Assembly: GCF_037055355.1 (NCBI RefSeq)
Contig: NZ_CP146350.1
Location: 1,116,001 to 1,180,000 of the forward strand
DNA length: 64,000 bases
Origin: Streptomyces sp. DG1A-41
GTDB taxonomy: Bacteria > Actinomycetota > Actinomycetes > Streptomycetales > Streptomycetaceae
Reading direction: 5' to 3'
The position numbers and the translations under genes are program-made. Below, piece by piece: positions 48,326-59,457 of this stretch; position 1 is the first letter of the stretch; every line of letters begins with the position of its first letter. The notes under the pieces were generated by a model. That model did not search any database and had not been told where the DNA came from. It worked only from the letters and a program-made list of their open reading frames with translations.

Positions 48326-49045
48326 TTGTTCTACTACCTGCTGAAATACGTGCTGCTCGGACCGCTGCTGAGACTGGTCTTCCGGCCTCGAATAGAAGGC
48401 CTGGAGCACGTTCCGTCGGAGGGCGCCGCCATCATCGCCGGCAATCACCTGTCGTTCTCGGACCACTTCCTGATGCCCGCGGTCCTCAAGCGGCGCATCA
48501 CCTTCCTCGCGAAGGCCGAGTACTTCACGGGCCCGGGCATCAAGGGCCGCCTTACGGCGTCGTTCTTCCGCAGCGCCGGGCAGATCCCCGTCGACCGCTC
48601 CGGCAAGGACGCCGGGCAGGCCGCGATCCGCGAGGGCCTCGGCGTGCTGAGCAAGGACGAGCTGCTCGGCATCTATCCGGAGGGCACGCGCTCGCACGAC
48701 GGCCGGCTCTACAAGGGCAAGGTGGGCGTCGCGGTCATGGCCCTCAAGGCGGGCGTCCCGGTCGTCCCCTGCGCGATGATCGGCACCTTCGAGGCCCAGC
48801 CGCCCGGCAAGGTCATCCCCAACATCCACCCGGTCGTGATCCGCTTCGGCAAGCCCCTCGACTTCTCCCGCTACGAGGGCATGGAGAACGAGAAGGCCAT
48901 CCTGCGCGCCGTCACCGACGAGATCATGTACGCGATCCTCTCCCTGTCCGGGCAGGAGTACGTCGACCAGTACGCGGCCGTCGTGAAGGCCGAGGAGGCC
49001 GCCGCCGCGAAGGAGCGGAAGTTCCCGCGTCTGCCGCTCACTTGA
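48326..49045 (+). CDS. 1-acylglycerol-3-phosphate acyltransferase (PlsC type)
   Basis: A 239-residue membrane-associated acyltransferase starting at TTG 48326 with GAGGAG at 48312-48317. Motif I NHLSFSDH (HX4D), motif III EGTRS, and motif IV-like VVPCAMIGTFEA. These enzymes transfer acyl groups to lysophosphatidic acid or related acceptors; in Streptomyces there are several. The preceding TetR-type operator suggests lipid-responsive control. A downstream frameshifted reductase follows by 60 bp in the same direction. Confidence 0.93.
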   Translation: MFYYLLKYVLLGPLLRLVFRPRIEGLEHVPSEGAAIIAGNHLSFSDHFLMPAVLKRRITFLAKAEYFTGPGIKGRLTASFFRSAGQIPVDRSGKDAGQAAIREGLGVLSKDELLGIYPEGTRSHDGRLYKGKVGVAVMALKAGVPVVPCAMIGTFEAQPPGKVIPNIHPVVIRFGKPLDFSRYEGMENEKAILRAVTDEIMYAILSLSGQEYVDQYAAVVKAEEAAAAKERKFPRLPLT

Positions 49046-49105
49046 GGCGTCTGCTGTCGGCAGAAGCCGTATCCACCGCCGGCCTCGGCGAACTACGGTC
49101 GCGGT

Positions 49106-50133
49106 ATGAGACGCGCTGTGGTGATCGGGCCGGCGGCCAGATAGGACGGCCGGCGGTGGAGGCGCTGGCGCGGGACGGCTGGGAGGTGACGGCCGCGTCG
49201 CGCGGCGGGGGCCGGGACGAGAACTGGCCCGGCGAGGTTCGGACGCGGCGGCTGGATCGCGAGGACGACGCGGCGCTGGGCGCGCTGATCGGCGACGGCT
49301 GCGATCTCGTGGTCGACATCGTCGCCTACGGGGCCCGGCACGCACGGCAGTTGACCGGGCTGGCCGACCGCATCGGCTCGGCCGTGGTCGTGTCGACGGT
49401 GACGGTGTACCAGGACGGCACGGGCCGCGGCTTCGACACGATGAGCGAGCCGGGCGGTTTCCCGCAGTACCCCGTGCCCGTACGGGAGGACCAGCCGACG
49501 GTCCCGCCGGGTGACGCCACCTACAGCACCGGCAAGGCCGCCCTGGAGCGCGAACTCATCGCGGCGGGCGACCGATTGCCCACGACCCTGCTGCGCCCGG
49601 CCGCGATCCACGGTCCCCACAGCCCGCTCCCCCGCGAGCTGTACTTCGTGAAACGGAACCTGGACGCCCGGCGCAGGAGGGTGCTCGCCTACCGCGGTGA
49701 GAGCCGCTTCCACACGTCGGCCGCCCGCAACATCGCCGAACTGATCCGGCTGGCGGCCGCCCGGCCCGGCTCGCGGGTGCTCAACGCCTGTGATCCGCAT
49801 CCGCCGACGGTGGCCGAGATCGGGTCTGCGGTGGACGCGGTGATGGGAGTGGAGACGGAGACCGTCCTGGTGGACGGGGCGGCACCCTCGCCGTCGGTCG
49901 GCAGCACGCCCTGGTCGGTGGAGCTGCCGGTGCTCTTCGACATGACCGCCGCGGAAAGGGAGTTGGGCTACCGGCCGGTCGTCTCCTACTCCGAGAGCCT
50001 GCCGGAGACGGTCGGCTGGCTCACCCGCCGGTTGCTCGGGCAGGACGACTGGCAGAAGGCGTTCCCGACGCTCGCGAGAGCCTACCCCGACCTGTTCGAC
50101 TACGCGGCGGAGGACGCCTCGTTCGGGGCCTGA
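49106..50133 (+). pseudogene. NAD-dependent epimerase/reductase, frameshifted in the Rossmann motif
   Basis: From ATG 49106 the first codons read MRRAVVIG and then PAAR and a stop. In the neighbouring frame the sequence continues as AGGQIGRPAVEALARDGWEV, exactly the Rossmann glycine motif. Loss of one G in GGGGCC at about 49129 explains it. The remaining 320 codons are intact and look like an SDR-type NAD(P)-binding reductase (TYSTGKAALERELIA with YxxxK, LRPAAIHGPHSPLP). Function unknown. If the indel is a sequencing error, it is a normal gene of about 342 residues. Confidence 0.88.
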
Positions 50134-50141
50134 GCGGTCGT

Positions 50142-50902
50142 CTACCTATACATGAGAGACGCCAGCGCCTCGTCGAGCAGCCGTCGCAGCCGCAGCGCGT
50201 CCGGCGCCACGGCGGTCACCAGGGCGGCGGGACCGGCGAGCGGGACGACCGAGGCCCCTTCCCCGAGTGCCCGGGCCGGCACCGGCTCGGCGGCGAACTC
50301 CGGACGTACGACGACCAGTTGCCCGACAGCCCGGTGACCCGCTAGCACCGCCGGGCCGTCCCAGCCGCCCGGCGCGCCGGGCCCGCAAGCCAGTTCCTGG
50401 TCGAGCACGACCTGTCCGGCGACCCGCACGGTCAGCCGGCTCGTCAGCCGCCCGGGCTCCTCACCGGCCCGTCCGAGCACCTGCTCCTCGCGCAGCACGA
50501 GCCGGGCCGTGGCGGCGAGCGCGATCCGGGTCGTGACGTAGAGGTCGCTGCCGTGGGCGGAGATCAACTGCTCGGGCAGCCAGTGCAGTTCGGCCCGGTC
50601 GGTGACGTCGAGCCGGACGTCGTAGCGGGCCTCTCCCTTGGCCTGCCCGGGCAGGGCGATGGTGGCGGCGGCCGAGCCGACGGACAGCCGCGCTCCCTCC
50701 TCCACCCGGGCCCGCACGGTGAAGTGGTCGCCGCCGAGCGGCCCGCTCATCGCTCCGACCAGCATCACCCGCGCCTCGGCGCCACTCCCGCGGGTACGCC
50801 GCAGCGCCAACGGCCCGTCGCTCTCCAGCACGGGCAGGGCGGTCCCGCCCCGGCCGTCGTCCCGGGCGACGATCCTCGCGACGGACCGCACCCCGGCGCT
50901 TT

Positions 50903-50906
<4 letters not shown>
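50142..50906 (-). CDS. ureD: Urease accessory protein UreD
   Basis: A 254-residue urease chaperone from GTG 50906, overlapping the ureG stop (GTGA). UreD-family blocks: [34 protein letters not shown] near residues 45-80 and [14 protein letters not shown] near 170. UreD binds apo-urease and with UreF and UreG carries nickel to the active site. Last gene of the urease operon ureA-B-C-F-G-D. The sequence diverges more than the structural subunits, which is normal for UreD. Confidence 0.93.
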
Positions 50907-51592
<686 letters not shown>

Positions 51593-51651
51593 GGTGCGGC
51601 TCCTGCGTTCTTGTCCGACTGATTCGAGTGACGGGAGGAAGGGTGATCTGT

Positions 51652-52326
51652 CTATGAGGCGAACAGCCGCACGGGCCAGCCCGCGTGTACCTCCGCCCCG
51701 ATCTCCAGCAAGGGCGCCGACCCCGCCGGCAACACGTCGACCCCCTCGTCGACCACCCTCCGCGCCGCCTCCACCGCCCGGTCCACGACGCGGTCCAGCT
51801 CCGGCGCCAGCCGGGCCAGCACCCCCGTCGCGTCGAAGGGATCCAGACTCAGCAACCGCACCGTCGCCGTGGCCGGCCCGCTCACGCTCTCGTACGCCGC
51901 GCAGTACGCCGCGTCGACCGGCCCGAGTCCGGCCGCCCGCGCCGCCAGCCCGAGCACCACCGGCTGATGGGCCCCCTTGGGGAACTCCCGGGCCAGTGCG
52001 TCCAGTTCGGCGGACGGCCAGGTCGCCCGGGCAGCCCGCATCAGCTGCCGTCCCAGCTTGCGCGCGGCGGCCCGCAGCGCGGGCGAGGGCGTACGGGCGT
52101 CCGCGGCACGGTCCAGCGCGACGGGGTCGATCCCCAGCGCGGCAGCCGCCGCGAGGGCCGCCGCCACCGACCCGGCCGTGTGCAGCCGCCCCCGGCAGAA
52201 GTCCGCCAGACTCGCAGCTCCCCTGATCCGCCCGGCCTTGACCGCCGCCTCAGCCCCGCCGGAGTGGGCGTGGCCGCCGGCGGGAAAGCGGCCGTCGGCC
52301 AGGACGAGAAGTGCCGCACGTGACAT
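51652..52326 (-). CDS. ureF: Urease accessory protein UreF
   Basis: A 224-residue all-helical protein. N-terminal [23 protein letters not shown] is the UreF signature. The start at ATG 52326 is chosen for its GAGGTG at 52332-52337; ATG 52329 is the adjacent alternative. UreF acts with UreD as a GTPase-activating scaffold for UreG. It begins only 9 bp after the end of ureC. Confidence 0.94.
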   Translation of the reverse strand: MSRAALLVLADGRFPAGGHAHSGGAEAAVKAGRIRGAASLADFCRGRLHTAGSVAAALAAAAALGIDPVALDRAADARTPSPALRAAARKLGRQLMRAARATWPSAELDALAREFPKGAHQPVVLGLAARAAGLGPVDAAYCAAYESVSGPATATVRLLSLDPFDATGVLARLAPELDRVVDRAVEAARRVVDEGVDVLPAGSAPLLEIGAEVHAGWPVRLFAS

Positions 52327-52335
52327 CATGACACC

Positions 52336-54049
<1,714 letters not shown>

Positions 54050-54057
<8 letters not shown>

Positions 54058-54361
54058 CGAGGGCACCTCCGGTCTCCCCGCGCAGACCGGGCACGACACG
54101 GGCGCCGGTCAGCGGAACGAGTTCGACGTCGGCGGGGATCCCGGGTTCGAAGCGCACGGCCGTGCCGGCGGCGACGTTCAGCCGCTTGCCGCGTGCGGCG
54201 GCGCGGTCGAACTCCAGGCCGGGGTTGGCCTCGGCGAAGTGGTAGTGGGAGCCAACCTGGACGGGCCGGTCGGCGGCGTTGAGGACGGTGAGCCGGGTGA
54301 CCTCGCGGTCCTCGTTGTAGGCAATCGGGTCGTCGGCGAAGAGGATCTCTCCGGGAATCAT
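54050..54361 (-). CDS. ureB: Urease beta subunit
   Basis: A 103-residue subunit starting with [19 protein letters not shown], the family opening, and containing [30 protein letters not shown] (the whole block lies at residues 32-61). It forms part of the (alpha beta gamma)3 urease. It begins 11 bases after the ureA stop and overlaps ureC. Confidence 0.97.
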
Positions 54362-54372
54362 CGAGACCTCTC

Positions 54373-54675
54373 TCAGACGATGGGTTCGTGGACGGTGACG
54401 AGCTTGGTGCCGTCCGGGAAGGTGGCCTCGACCTGTACGTCGTGGATCATCTCCGGGACGCCTTCCATGACGTCGTCCCGGGTGAGCAGCGTGCGTCCGG
54501 AAGACATGAGTTCGGCGACGGTACGGCCGTCACGGGCACCTTCGAGGATGTGCGACGTGATGAGGGCGACCGCCTCGGGGTGGTTGAGCCTGAGCCCACG
54601 CGCCCGGCGCTTCTCGGCCACGTCGGCCGCCACGTGGATCAGCAGCCTCTCTTGCTCGTGCGGGGTCAGTTGCAC
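54373..54675 (-). CDS. ureA: Urease gamma subunit
   Basis: A 100-residue subunit starting at GTG 54675 with GAGGTGGG just before; the next in-frame GTG at 54687 would give four extra residues that relatives lack. Family blocks: [34 protein letters not shown] and [22 protein letters not shown]. First gene of the urease operon; upstream lies a short gap (54676-54785) and then the wreck of a tetR gene. Confidence 0.97.
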   Translation of the reverse strand: MQLTPHEQERLLIHVAADVAEKRRARGLRLNHPEAVALITSHILEGARDGRTVAELMSSGRTLLTRDDVMEGVPEMIHDVQVEATFPDGTKLVTVHEPIV

Positions 54676-54785
54676 GTCCCACCTCACAGTCCTCGCTCCG
54701 GACCGTGCGGGGCCCGGTTGCCGCAGCCCCGGGGAAAAGCCCTGGTGGCGTGGCGGCAGGCTAGTTGGACCGGGTTTCAGACACG

Positions 54786-55146
54786 TTAACCGAGCTGTGA
54801 TCCTTCAGGCCGGTGAGCGTTGTCTCGCATGCTCACCATCGCCCGCAGACCTCCGGGGGCATCTCCCCGAACACGGCCATCTGGGCCGCGAAGCCCTGCG
54901 CGAAGGCGATCACCACGCGCGCCATGGCGTCGGGGTCGGCGTCCGCCGCGATGAGGTGGGAGGCGGGGGAAGATCCACTCGCCGTTGCGTACCACTCCGG
55001 GGCCTGGCTTCCCTCAGGGTCGCGAGGACCTTGGGGATCATCTCGTCGGGAAGCGGCGGCGGACGCTGTCCGGCCGCGCTCTCGAATACGCCGCTCACTT
55101 CCTCGAGCACCTCGCCGACGATCGCCCCGATCAGCTCCTCCTTGCC
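54786..55146 (-). pseudogene. TetR ligand-binding half, broken (minus strand)
   Basis: Reading leftwards from 55146 the sequence begins GKEELIGAIVGEVLEEVSGVF, the part of a TetR protein that normally follows the helix-turn-helix, and continues DEMIPKVLATL, then in other frames VVRNGEWIFPRLP, HLIAADADPDAMARVVIAFAQ and finally LRAMVSMRDN to a stop at 54786. At least three frame changes. The missing N-terminal half lies next door in the opposite orientation (55147-55279). Confidence 0.85.
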
Positions 55147-55279
55147 TCGCCCGCCGTCGGCAGATCCTCGACGGCGCCGCACTCTGCTTCGCCCGCAACG
55201 GCTTCCACGCCACGTCCGTGCAGGACGGCTGAAGGAGGTCGGCCTCTCCGCCGGTGCCGTCCACCGCTACTTCAGCGGC
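55147..55279 (+). pseudogene. TetR DNA-binding half, inverted (plus strand)
   Basis: Encodes LARRRQILDGAALCFARNG, FHATSVQD, then after a one-base loss (GACGGCTGAAG where GACGTGCTGAAG is expected) LKEVGLSAGAVHRYFSG, a complete TetR helix-turn-helix. It ends exactly where the minus-strand fragment begins with GKEELI, so an inversion of about 133 bp inside one gene is the simplest history. Confidence 0.85.
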
Positions 55280-55282
55280 TTC

Positions 55283-55978
55283 ATGTCCGCCACCCCGACC
55301 CGCCGCCTGATCGCGGTAGTCGTCCTCGTGTCCGTCCTCGCGACCCTGGCCCTGTGGGCCTTCGCCTGGCCGGCCGCCCGGACCGCACCGCGCGATCTGC
55401 CGCTGGGCGTGGCGGGGCCGCCCGCCGCGACAGCGCAGGTGGAGAAGAGGCTGGAGCGGCGCGAGGGCGCCTTCGAGATTCACCGCTACGCCGACAAGGC
55501 CGCGGCCCGGGACACCGTCGAGGACCGGACCGTGTACGGCGCGGTCGTATCACCCCGCAGGGCCCCGAACGCCTCACCGCGTCCGCCGCGGGGCCCGCCG
55601 TCGCCCAGTTCCTCCAGCAGGCGGTGACACGGCAGGCCGCCGCCGAGGGCACGCGGGTCAGGACGGTCAACGCCTTGGCCACCCCGGCGAGCGGGCGCGG
55701 CGTTCTACGCCGCCGTGCCGCCCCTCGCACTGGCCGGCATCGCGGCGGGCGCGGCGGTGACCATGCCGGGCTGCGCGGTGTCCGGGCCGTGGCCGCGCTG
55801 CTCGGCGCGTCCGCCGTGGTGGGCGTGGCCGCGGCCGGGATCGCGCACAGCTGGCTCGGGCTGCTCACGGGCGACTGGTGGACGGAGGCCGCCGTGCTCG
55901 GGCTGTCGGCGCCGGCCGCCGGCGGTGCCGTCGCCGGGCTCGCCGCCCTGGTCGGCACCGCCGGCATCGGGATCGCAG
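55283..55978 (+). pseudogene. Decayed multi-helix membrane protein gene (ABC-2/YhgE-like)
   Basis: ATG 55283 begins a hydrophobic protein (RRLIAVVVLVSVLATLALWAFAW split over blocks) with DLPLGVAGPPAATAQVEKRL. The reading changes frame at about 55546, 55690 and 55768; in the other frames ITPQGPERLTASAAGPAVAQFL, LALAGIAAGAAVTM and LGASAVVGVAAAGIAHSWLGLL continue the same protein. Known Streptomyces relatives are about 330-350 residues; here the homology stops at about 55978, where transposase sequence begins. It was divergent from the tetR gene, the common regulator-exporter pair. Confidence 0.85.
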
Positions 55979-57020
55979 GAACGCGCACGCGCGCCTCGAC
56001 ATCTCGCAGGCGTGGGGCGACGGCACCGCCGTGGCCGCCGACGGCACGCACATGGACACCTACCTGGACAACCTGCTCGCCGAGACGTCCGTGCGGTACG
56101 GCAAGCCGGGCGGCATCGCCTACCACCACATCTCGGATACCTGCATCGCGCTCTTCACGCACTTCATCCCGTGCGGGGTGTGGGAGGCCGTGTACATCAT
56201 CGAGGGCCTGCTCAAGAACGCCTCCGAGGTCAAGCCCACCACCGTGCACGCCGACACCCAGGGCCAGTCGCTGCCTGTCTTCACCCTGGCCCACCTGCTG
56301 GGTTTCGACCTGATGCCCAGGATCAGGAACTGGAAGGGCCTGACCTTCTACCGGCCGTCCAAGCAGACCGAGTACGTGCACATCGATGCGCTGTTCGGCG
56401 AGGCGGGCAAGAACGTCATCGATTTCGACCTGATCGAGTCCCAGTTCCGGCACCTGATGCGGGTGGCCGTCTCCGTCCGCGAGGGCGTCATCTCCTCCGC
56501 GACGCTGCTGAAACGGCTACGCTCCGGCTCCCACAAGAACGCCACCTACACCGCGTTCCGTGAGGTCGGCCGTGTGATCCGCACCGTGCAACTGCTGCGG
56601 TACCTGACGGACGCGCCGCTGCGCCGGCGGGTGACCGCGGCGACGAACAAGGTGGAGTCGTTCAACAGGTTCTCGCAGTGGGTCGGCTTCGGCAACCGGG
56701 GCGTCATCGCCGACAACGACCCCGTCGAGCAGGAGAAGGCGATGAAGTTCAACGCCCTGCTCACCAACGCCGTCATCTTCCACAACGCCCTGGACATCGC
56801 CGAGATCGTCCGCTAGCTCTTGGAGGAGGGATGGGAGATCGACCCCGAGGACCTGGCCCACGTCTCGCCGTACCTGACCGAGCACATCAAACGGTTCGGC
56901 GAGTACAGCACGCAGGAGCTCGGCATCGAGCCAGAGGCGTACGACCCGAAGCTCGACGTCGACTTCACCCCGCTGCGCGAGCCAGACCAGGCAGCCGGAG
57001 GCTACGGCCAAGCTGCCTGA
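55979..57020 (+). mobile_element. tnpA: Tn3-family transposase, N-terminally truncated with a nonsense codon
   Basis: The last about 345 codons of a Tn3-type transposase: ADGTHMDTY (first catalytic Asp), GGIAYHHISDTCIALFTHFIP, HADTQGQSLPVF (second Asp), RIRNWKGLTFYRP, REVGRVIRTVQLLRYL, NKVESFNRFSQW (catalytic Glu region). At 56814-56816 a TAG interrupts the frame; the sequence then continues in frame as LLEEGWEIDPEDLAHVSPY to 57020, so a CAG-to-TAG change is likely. The N-terminal about 600 residues and any 38-bp inverted repeat are missing. It is a dead fragment. Confidence 0.92.
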
Positions 57021-57058
57021 TCCGGCCCATCAGCTTCAGCGACAGGAATCAGCACGGC

Positions 57059-57334
57059 TCAGGGACGTATCTGCTCGATGAGACGGAGGTTGCAGGAGGC
57101 GTGGACCTTGCCGTTCTTCGGAAGCACCCAGAAGGAGCCGTCACTGTCTCGTCCCACCACCGTTGAGCCGCGCTTCAGCGAGTCGGAGTCGTAGTTCCTG
57201 GCCGCCTTGTGCAGTTCGACGAGTGCCTCCTCCCGCGTCTTGTTCCCGCTCACCGTCCGAGCCTTGACCTGTCGATGCGATGCCAGCCCATCGGCTGTGA
57301 CCGTCTCCTCTTCGATGATCAACCACGTAGACAT
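57059..57334 (-). CDS. Conserved small hypothetical protein
   Basis: A 91-residue soluble protein with GGAGG about 8 bases before ATG 57334. Begins STWLIIEEETVTADGLASHRQ, has a helix TREEALVELHKAARNYD, then SFWVLPKNGKVHASCNLRLIEQ. I recall similar proteins in Streptomyces accessory regions, without known function. It is probably a real gene because of the good ribosome binding site and protein-like composition between two degraded regions. Confidence 0.68.
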   Translation of the reverse strand: MSTWLIIEEETVTADGLASHRQVKARTVSGNKTREEALVELHKAARNYDSDSLKRGSTVVGRDSDGSFWVLPKNGKVHASCNLRLIEQIRP

Positions 57335-57443
57335 CGATCAGCCTCCTTGTGACTGGCGTCGGTGACTCGCTCACGACGAGCGGCGAACTACATCGCGACT
57401 TCGACCCGGTCTGCCCGATTCGGCCGCACCCTCGGTGCGAGAG

Positions 57444-57528
57444 TGGCGATTCCAAGCCGTCGGCTTATCGGGTCGGCGGCTGGCACTGGTTGGCGAACCC
57501 ATGCAACGCATCAGATCCATCGCGCAGG
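57444..57528 (-). pseudogene. Decayed copy of the 3' end of the TetR gene
   Basis: Resembles 58512-58590: both have GGCGATTC, then CTTAT(C/-)GGGTCGGCGGCTGG, ACTGGT, GACCCATGC and ACGCATCAG in the same order. On the minus strand the local copy reads DLMRCMG against DLMRGMG at the C-terminus of the intact TetR at 58527-59252. With the intact copy it forms a direct repeat bracketing the two-gene cassette 57588-58422. Confidence 0.72.
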
Positions 57529-57587
57529 AGCCCCGGTGATGTCAAGATTCATGGCAGATCCCCCAGGGCTCTGTGACACTCAGTGAG

Positions 57588-57914
57588 TCAGCTCCCGAGG
57601 GCTGCTCTTACACCTTGCACTGCCTCAATCACAGGAACACCAACGGTGCCCACCATCGAGGCGATGCCGGCAATACTCGCGAGCGCCCGACGTACAGCGC
57701 CATTGGGGGAACTCGGCTCCGCCTCGATCGTCTCCAGCGCGTCATCAAGGACCTGTTGGTCCTCCTCGGGAACGTGCTCTCGCAAGAGCCGCACTGCCTC
57801 AAGCAGCGTCTCCAAATTCGCCCCGGCCTCGGTGGGCGCCTGGCTCTTAGCGATACCGATGTTGTGGTCACCGTACTGCGTGACGGAGTCGCCGATATGG
57901 AAACTGTTGCTCAC
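57588..57914 (-). CDS. Small protein with N-terminal amyloid-like motif and hydrophobic C-terminal helix
   Basis: A 108-residue protein from GTG 57914, 1 base after the upstream gene stop, so co-translated. Residues 6-20 are HIGDSVTQYGDHNIG. Then an acidic helical region (ETLLEAVRLLREHVPEEDQQVLDDA) and a C-terminal glycine/alanine-rich hydrophobic segment (LASIAGIASMVGTVGVPVIEA) that could insert in or lie on a membrane. The motif equals the C-terminal motif of the neighbouring membrane protein, with the RHIM-like core hydrophobic-Q-x-G-x-x-N. Known bacterial amyloid-signalling motifs link a sensor to a killing effector; that this is such an effector is inference. Confidence 0.7.
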   Translation of the reverse strand: MSNSFHIGDSVTQYGDHNIGIAKSQAPTEAGANLETLLEAVRLLREHVPEEDQQVLDDALETIEAEPSSPNGAVRRALASIAGIASMVGTVGVPVIEAVQGVRAALGS

Positions 57915-57915
57915 T

Positions 57916-58422
57916 TCACCCAGCCTGCTTTCCGATGTTGTGGCCGCCGTGTTGCGTGATTTTGTCGCCAATGTGCAGGTTCTCGATCTGAACATGGAAT
58001 TCCGTGTTCGGGTCGCTAATTGCTTCCGTGATCTGCTTGTTGAGGGCGTGTACCTTAATCCAGTCGGTGCTTGCAATGACAGTCTCTGCTGTGCTGGGCG
58101 TCTCGATGCCCAGCACGTGGACGTCTGGCGTGCGCAGCCTCTTCACTAGCACGACGACCAGTATGAGAAACACGAGGACCGAGACGCTTGGCGCCAGTTC
58201 CTTCAACGTCTGACTAAAAGTCTCGCCTGCTGTCACCGAAATGACCATGGCAACAAAAAGCGCGAGGACAGATTTTACGAAGCTCTTTACGCTGCCCCCG
58301 CGATCGGCTTCAATGACCTGGCGGCGAGTGGCCGTTACGTTCCGCAACGGATAAGCGTCCGCCCCGATCCAGAGCACTTGATTTTCGATCTTCACATCGA
58401 CAAGGTCAGTTCTCCGAGTCAC
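57916..58422 (-). CDS. DUF6232-like membrane protein with C-terminal amyloid-like motif
   Basis: A 168-residue protein from GTG 58422 with AAAGGGA (58431-58437); TTG 58440 is possible. N-terminal soluble part (VDVKIENQVLWIGADAYPLRNV) fits the actinobacterial DUF6232 family; two transmembrane helices (about 47-66 and 76-97); a following cytoplasmic part with VHVLGIETPS, TDWIKVHALNKQITEAI, and at the C-terminus HIGDKITQHGGHNIG (about 150-164). The base composition is clearly lower in GC than in the flanking core genes. Likely sensor or membrane anchor that recruits the small downstream protein. Confidence 0.72.
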   Translation of the reverse strand: MTRRTDLVDVKIENQVLWIGADAYPLRNVTATRRQVIEADRGGSVKSFVKSVLALFVAMVISVTAGETFSQTLKELAPSVSVLVFLILVVVLVKRLRTPDVHVLGIETPSTAETVIASTDWIKVHALNKQITEAISDPNTEFHVQIENLHIGDKITQHGGHNIGKQAG

Positions 58423-58526
58423 CGACGAACTCCCTTTCAAGCATTACCGTGTGGTCCCCTTGGTGTACGTACGTACTTAAGTGCAAGTTCCGACCCTCCC
58501 TGTAACTAATATCGGCGATTCAGGGC

Positions 58527-59252
58527 TTATCTGGTCGGCGGCTGGTACTGGTCTTCGAGACCCATGCCACGCATCAGGTCTTGCATCAGCAGCTCGAACA
58601 TGGGCTCCTGGTCGGAGAAGAGGGGGGCGAAGTGCCCGAAGACCTCCAACGCGATTTGGCCGTAGAGCGACCGCCAGCAGCTCAGCATCACCACCATCGC
58701 GCCGGGGGGAAGGTCCACGCCGGTGTCTGCTCGGTAGTCCTGCATCTGCTGCCGTAGACGGGGGTCCATCTCATCCTCGTCGAGGACCGGGAACCGGCAT
58801 TCCGCCCACAGCTGCACGAAGATCGGACCCCAGACGGCGGCGAGTCGCCGCACCCAGGCGCTGGTCAGCTCGGCGTGGGCGTCACCAGCAACGGCGGATG
58901 GCGTGCCGAACAGCAGGTTGAATTCGGGCTGGTGCGTAATTGCCCAGGTTCGGAGCGCACGCACTGGCTCGATCAGCCGCATCGCGAAGTTGTCTCTGGG
59001 ATAGGAATCGGCTGCGGACTGAAGGGCTTGTACCAGATCATCGACGATGTCCTCTGAGACCTGGTACACGATCTCTGGCAGTCCGCCCTCGAAGTGGTGG
59101 TAGAGCGCAGCAGGGGTTACACCGACGCGTCGAGCGATCTCGGCAAGAGTGAGGGCATCGATGCCGTGGTGAGTGATGATGTGGCGAGCGGCAGCTCGCA
59201 CCTCCGCGGACATCTGAGCTCGCATCCGTTCCCGGCGCTTCGGTGTCTCCAT
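58527..59252 (-). CDS. TetR-family regulator (TetR_C WHG type)
   Basis: A 241-residue regulator with AAGGAGGG before ATG 59252. N-terminal helix-turn-helix (RAAARHIITHHGIDALTL, VGVTPAALYHHFEG), then a ligand-binding domain with ITHQPEFNLLFGTPSA, typical of the WHG-type C-terminal domain. It runs in the same direction as the cassette at 57588-58422, 104 bp upstream of it, and might regulate it. Its 3' end is partly duplicated at 57444-57528. Confidence 0.9.
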   Translation of the reverse strand: METPKRRERMRAQMSAEVRAAARHIITHHGIDALTLAEIARRVGVTPAALYHHFEGGLPEIVYQVSEDIVDDLVQALQSAADSYPRDNFAMRLIEPVRALRTWAITHQPEFNLLFGTPSAVAGDAHAELTSAWVRRLAAVWGPIFVQLWAECRFPVLDEDEMDPRLRQQMQDYRADTGVDLPPGAMVVMLSCWRSLYGQIALEVFGHFAPLFSDQEPMFELLMQDLMRGMGLEDQYQPPTR

Positions 59253-59457
59253 TCGCTCGGCCCTCCTTACACCTTGCGCTCAGGGAGGACGCTACGTCAT
59301 CGCATGTCCGAGAAGTCGATGTGGTTGTCGAACGCGGAAATCCGCCCGCGGACCACGAAGTGCCCTGAGCTTCGACTGGGCTAGGCGGTATAGGTGCTGA
59401 CGGCGCCGAGGACTACCGGTTCCTCAACGACCGTTGCACTCCCTGTACAGGACGCTG

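Noticed and set aside
57349..57586. Small plus-strand frames between the hypothetical gene and the amyloid-like cassette
   Set aside because: They overlap the decayed tetR copy and show no protein-like pattern.
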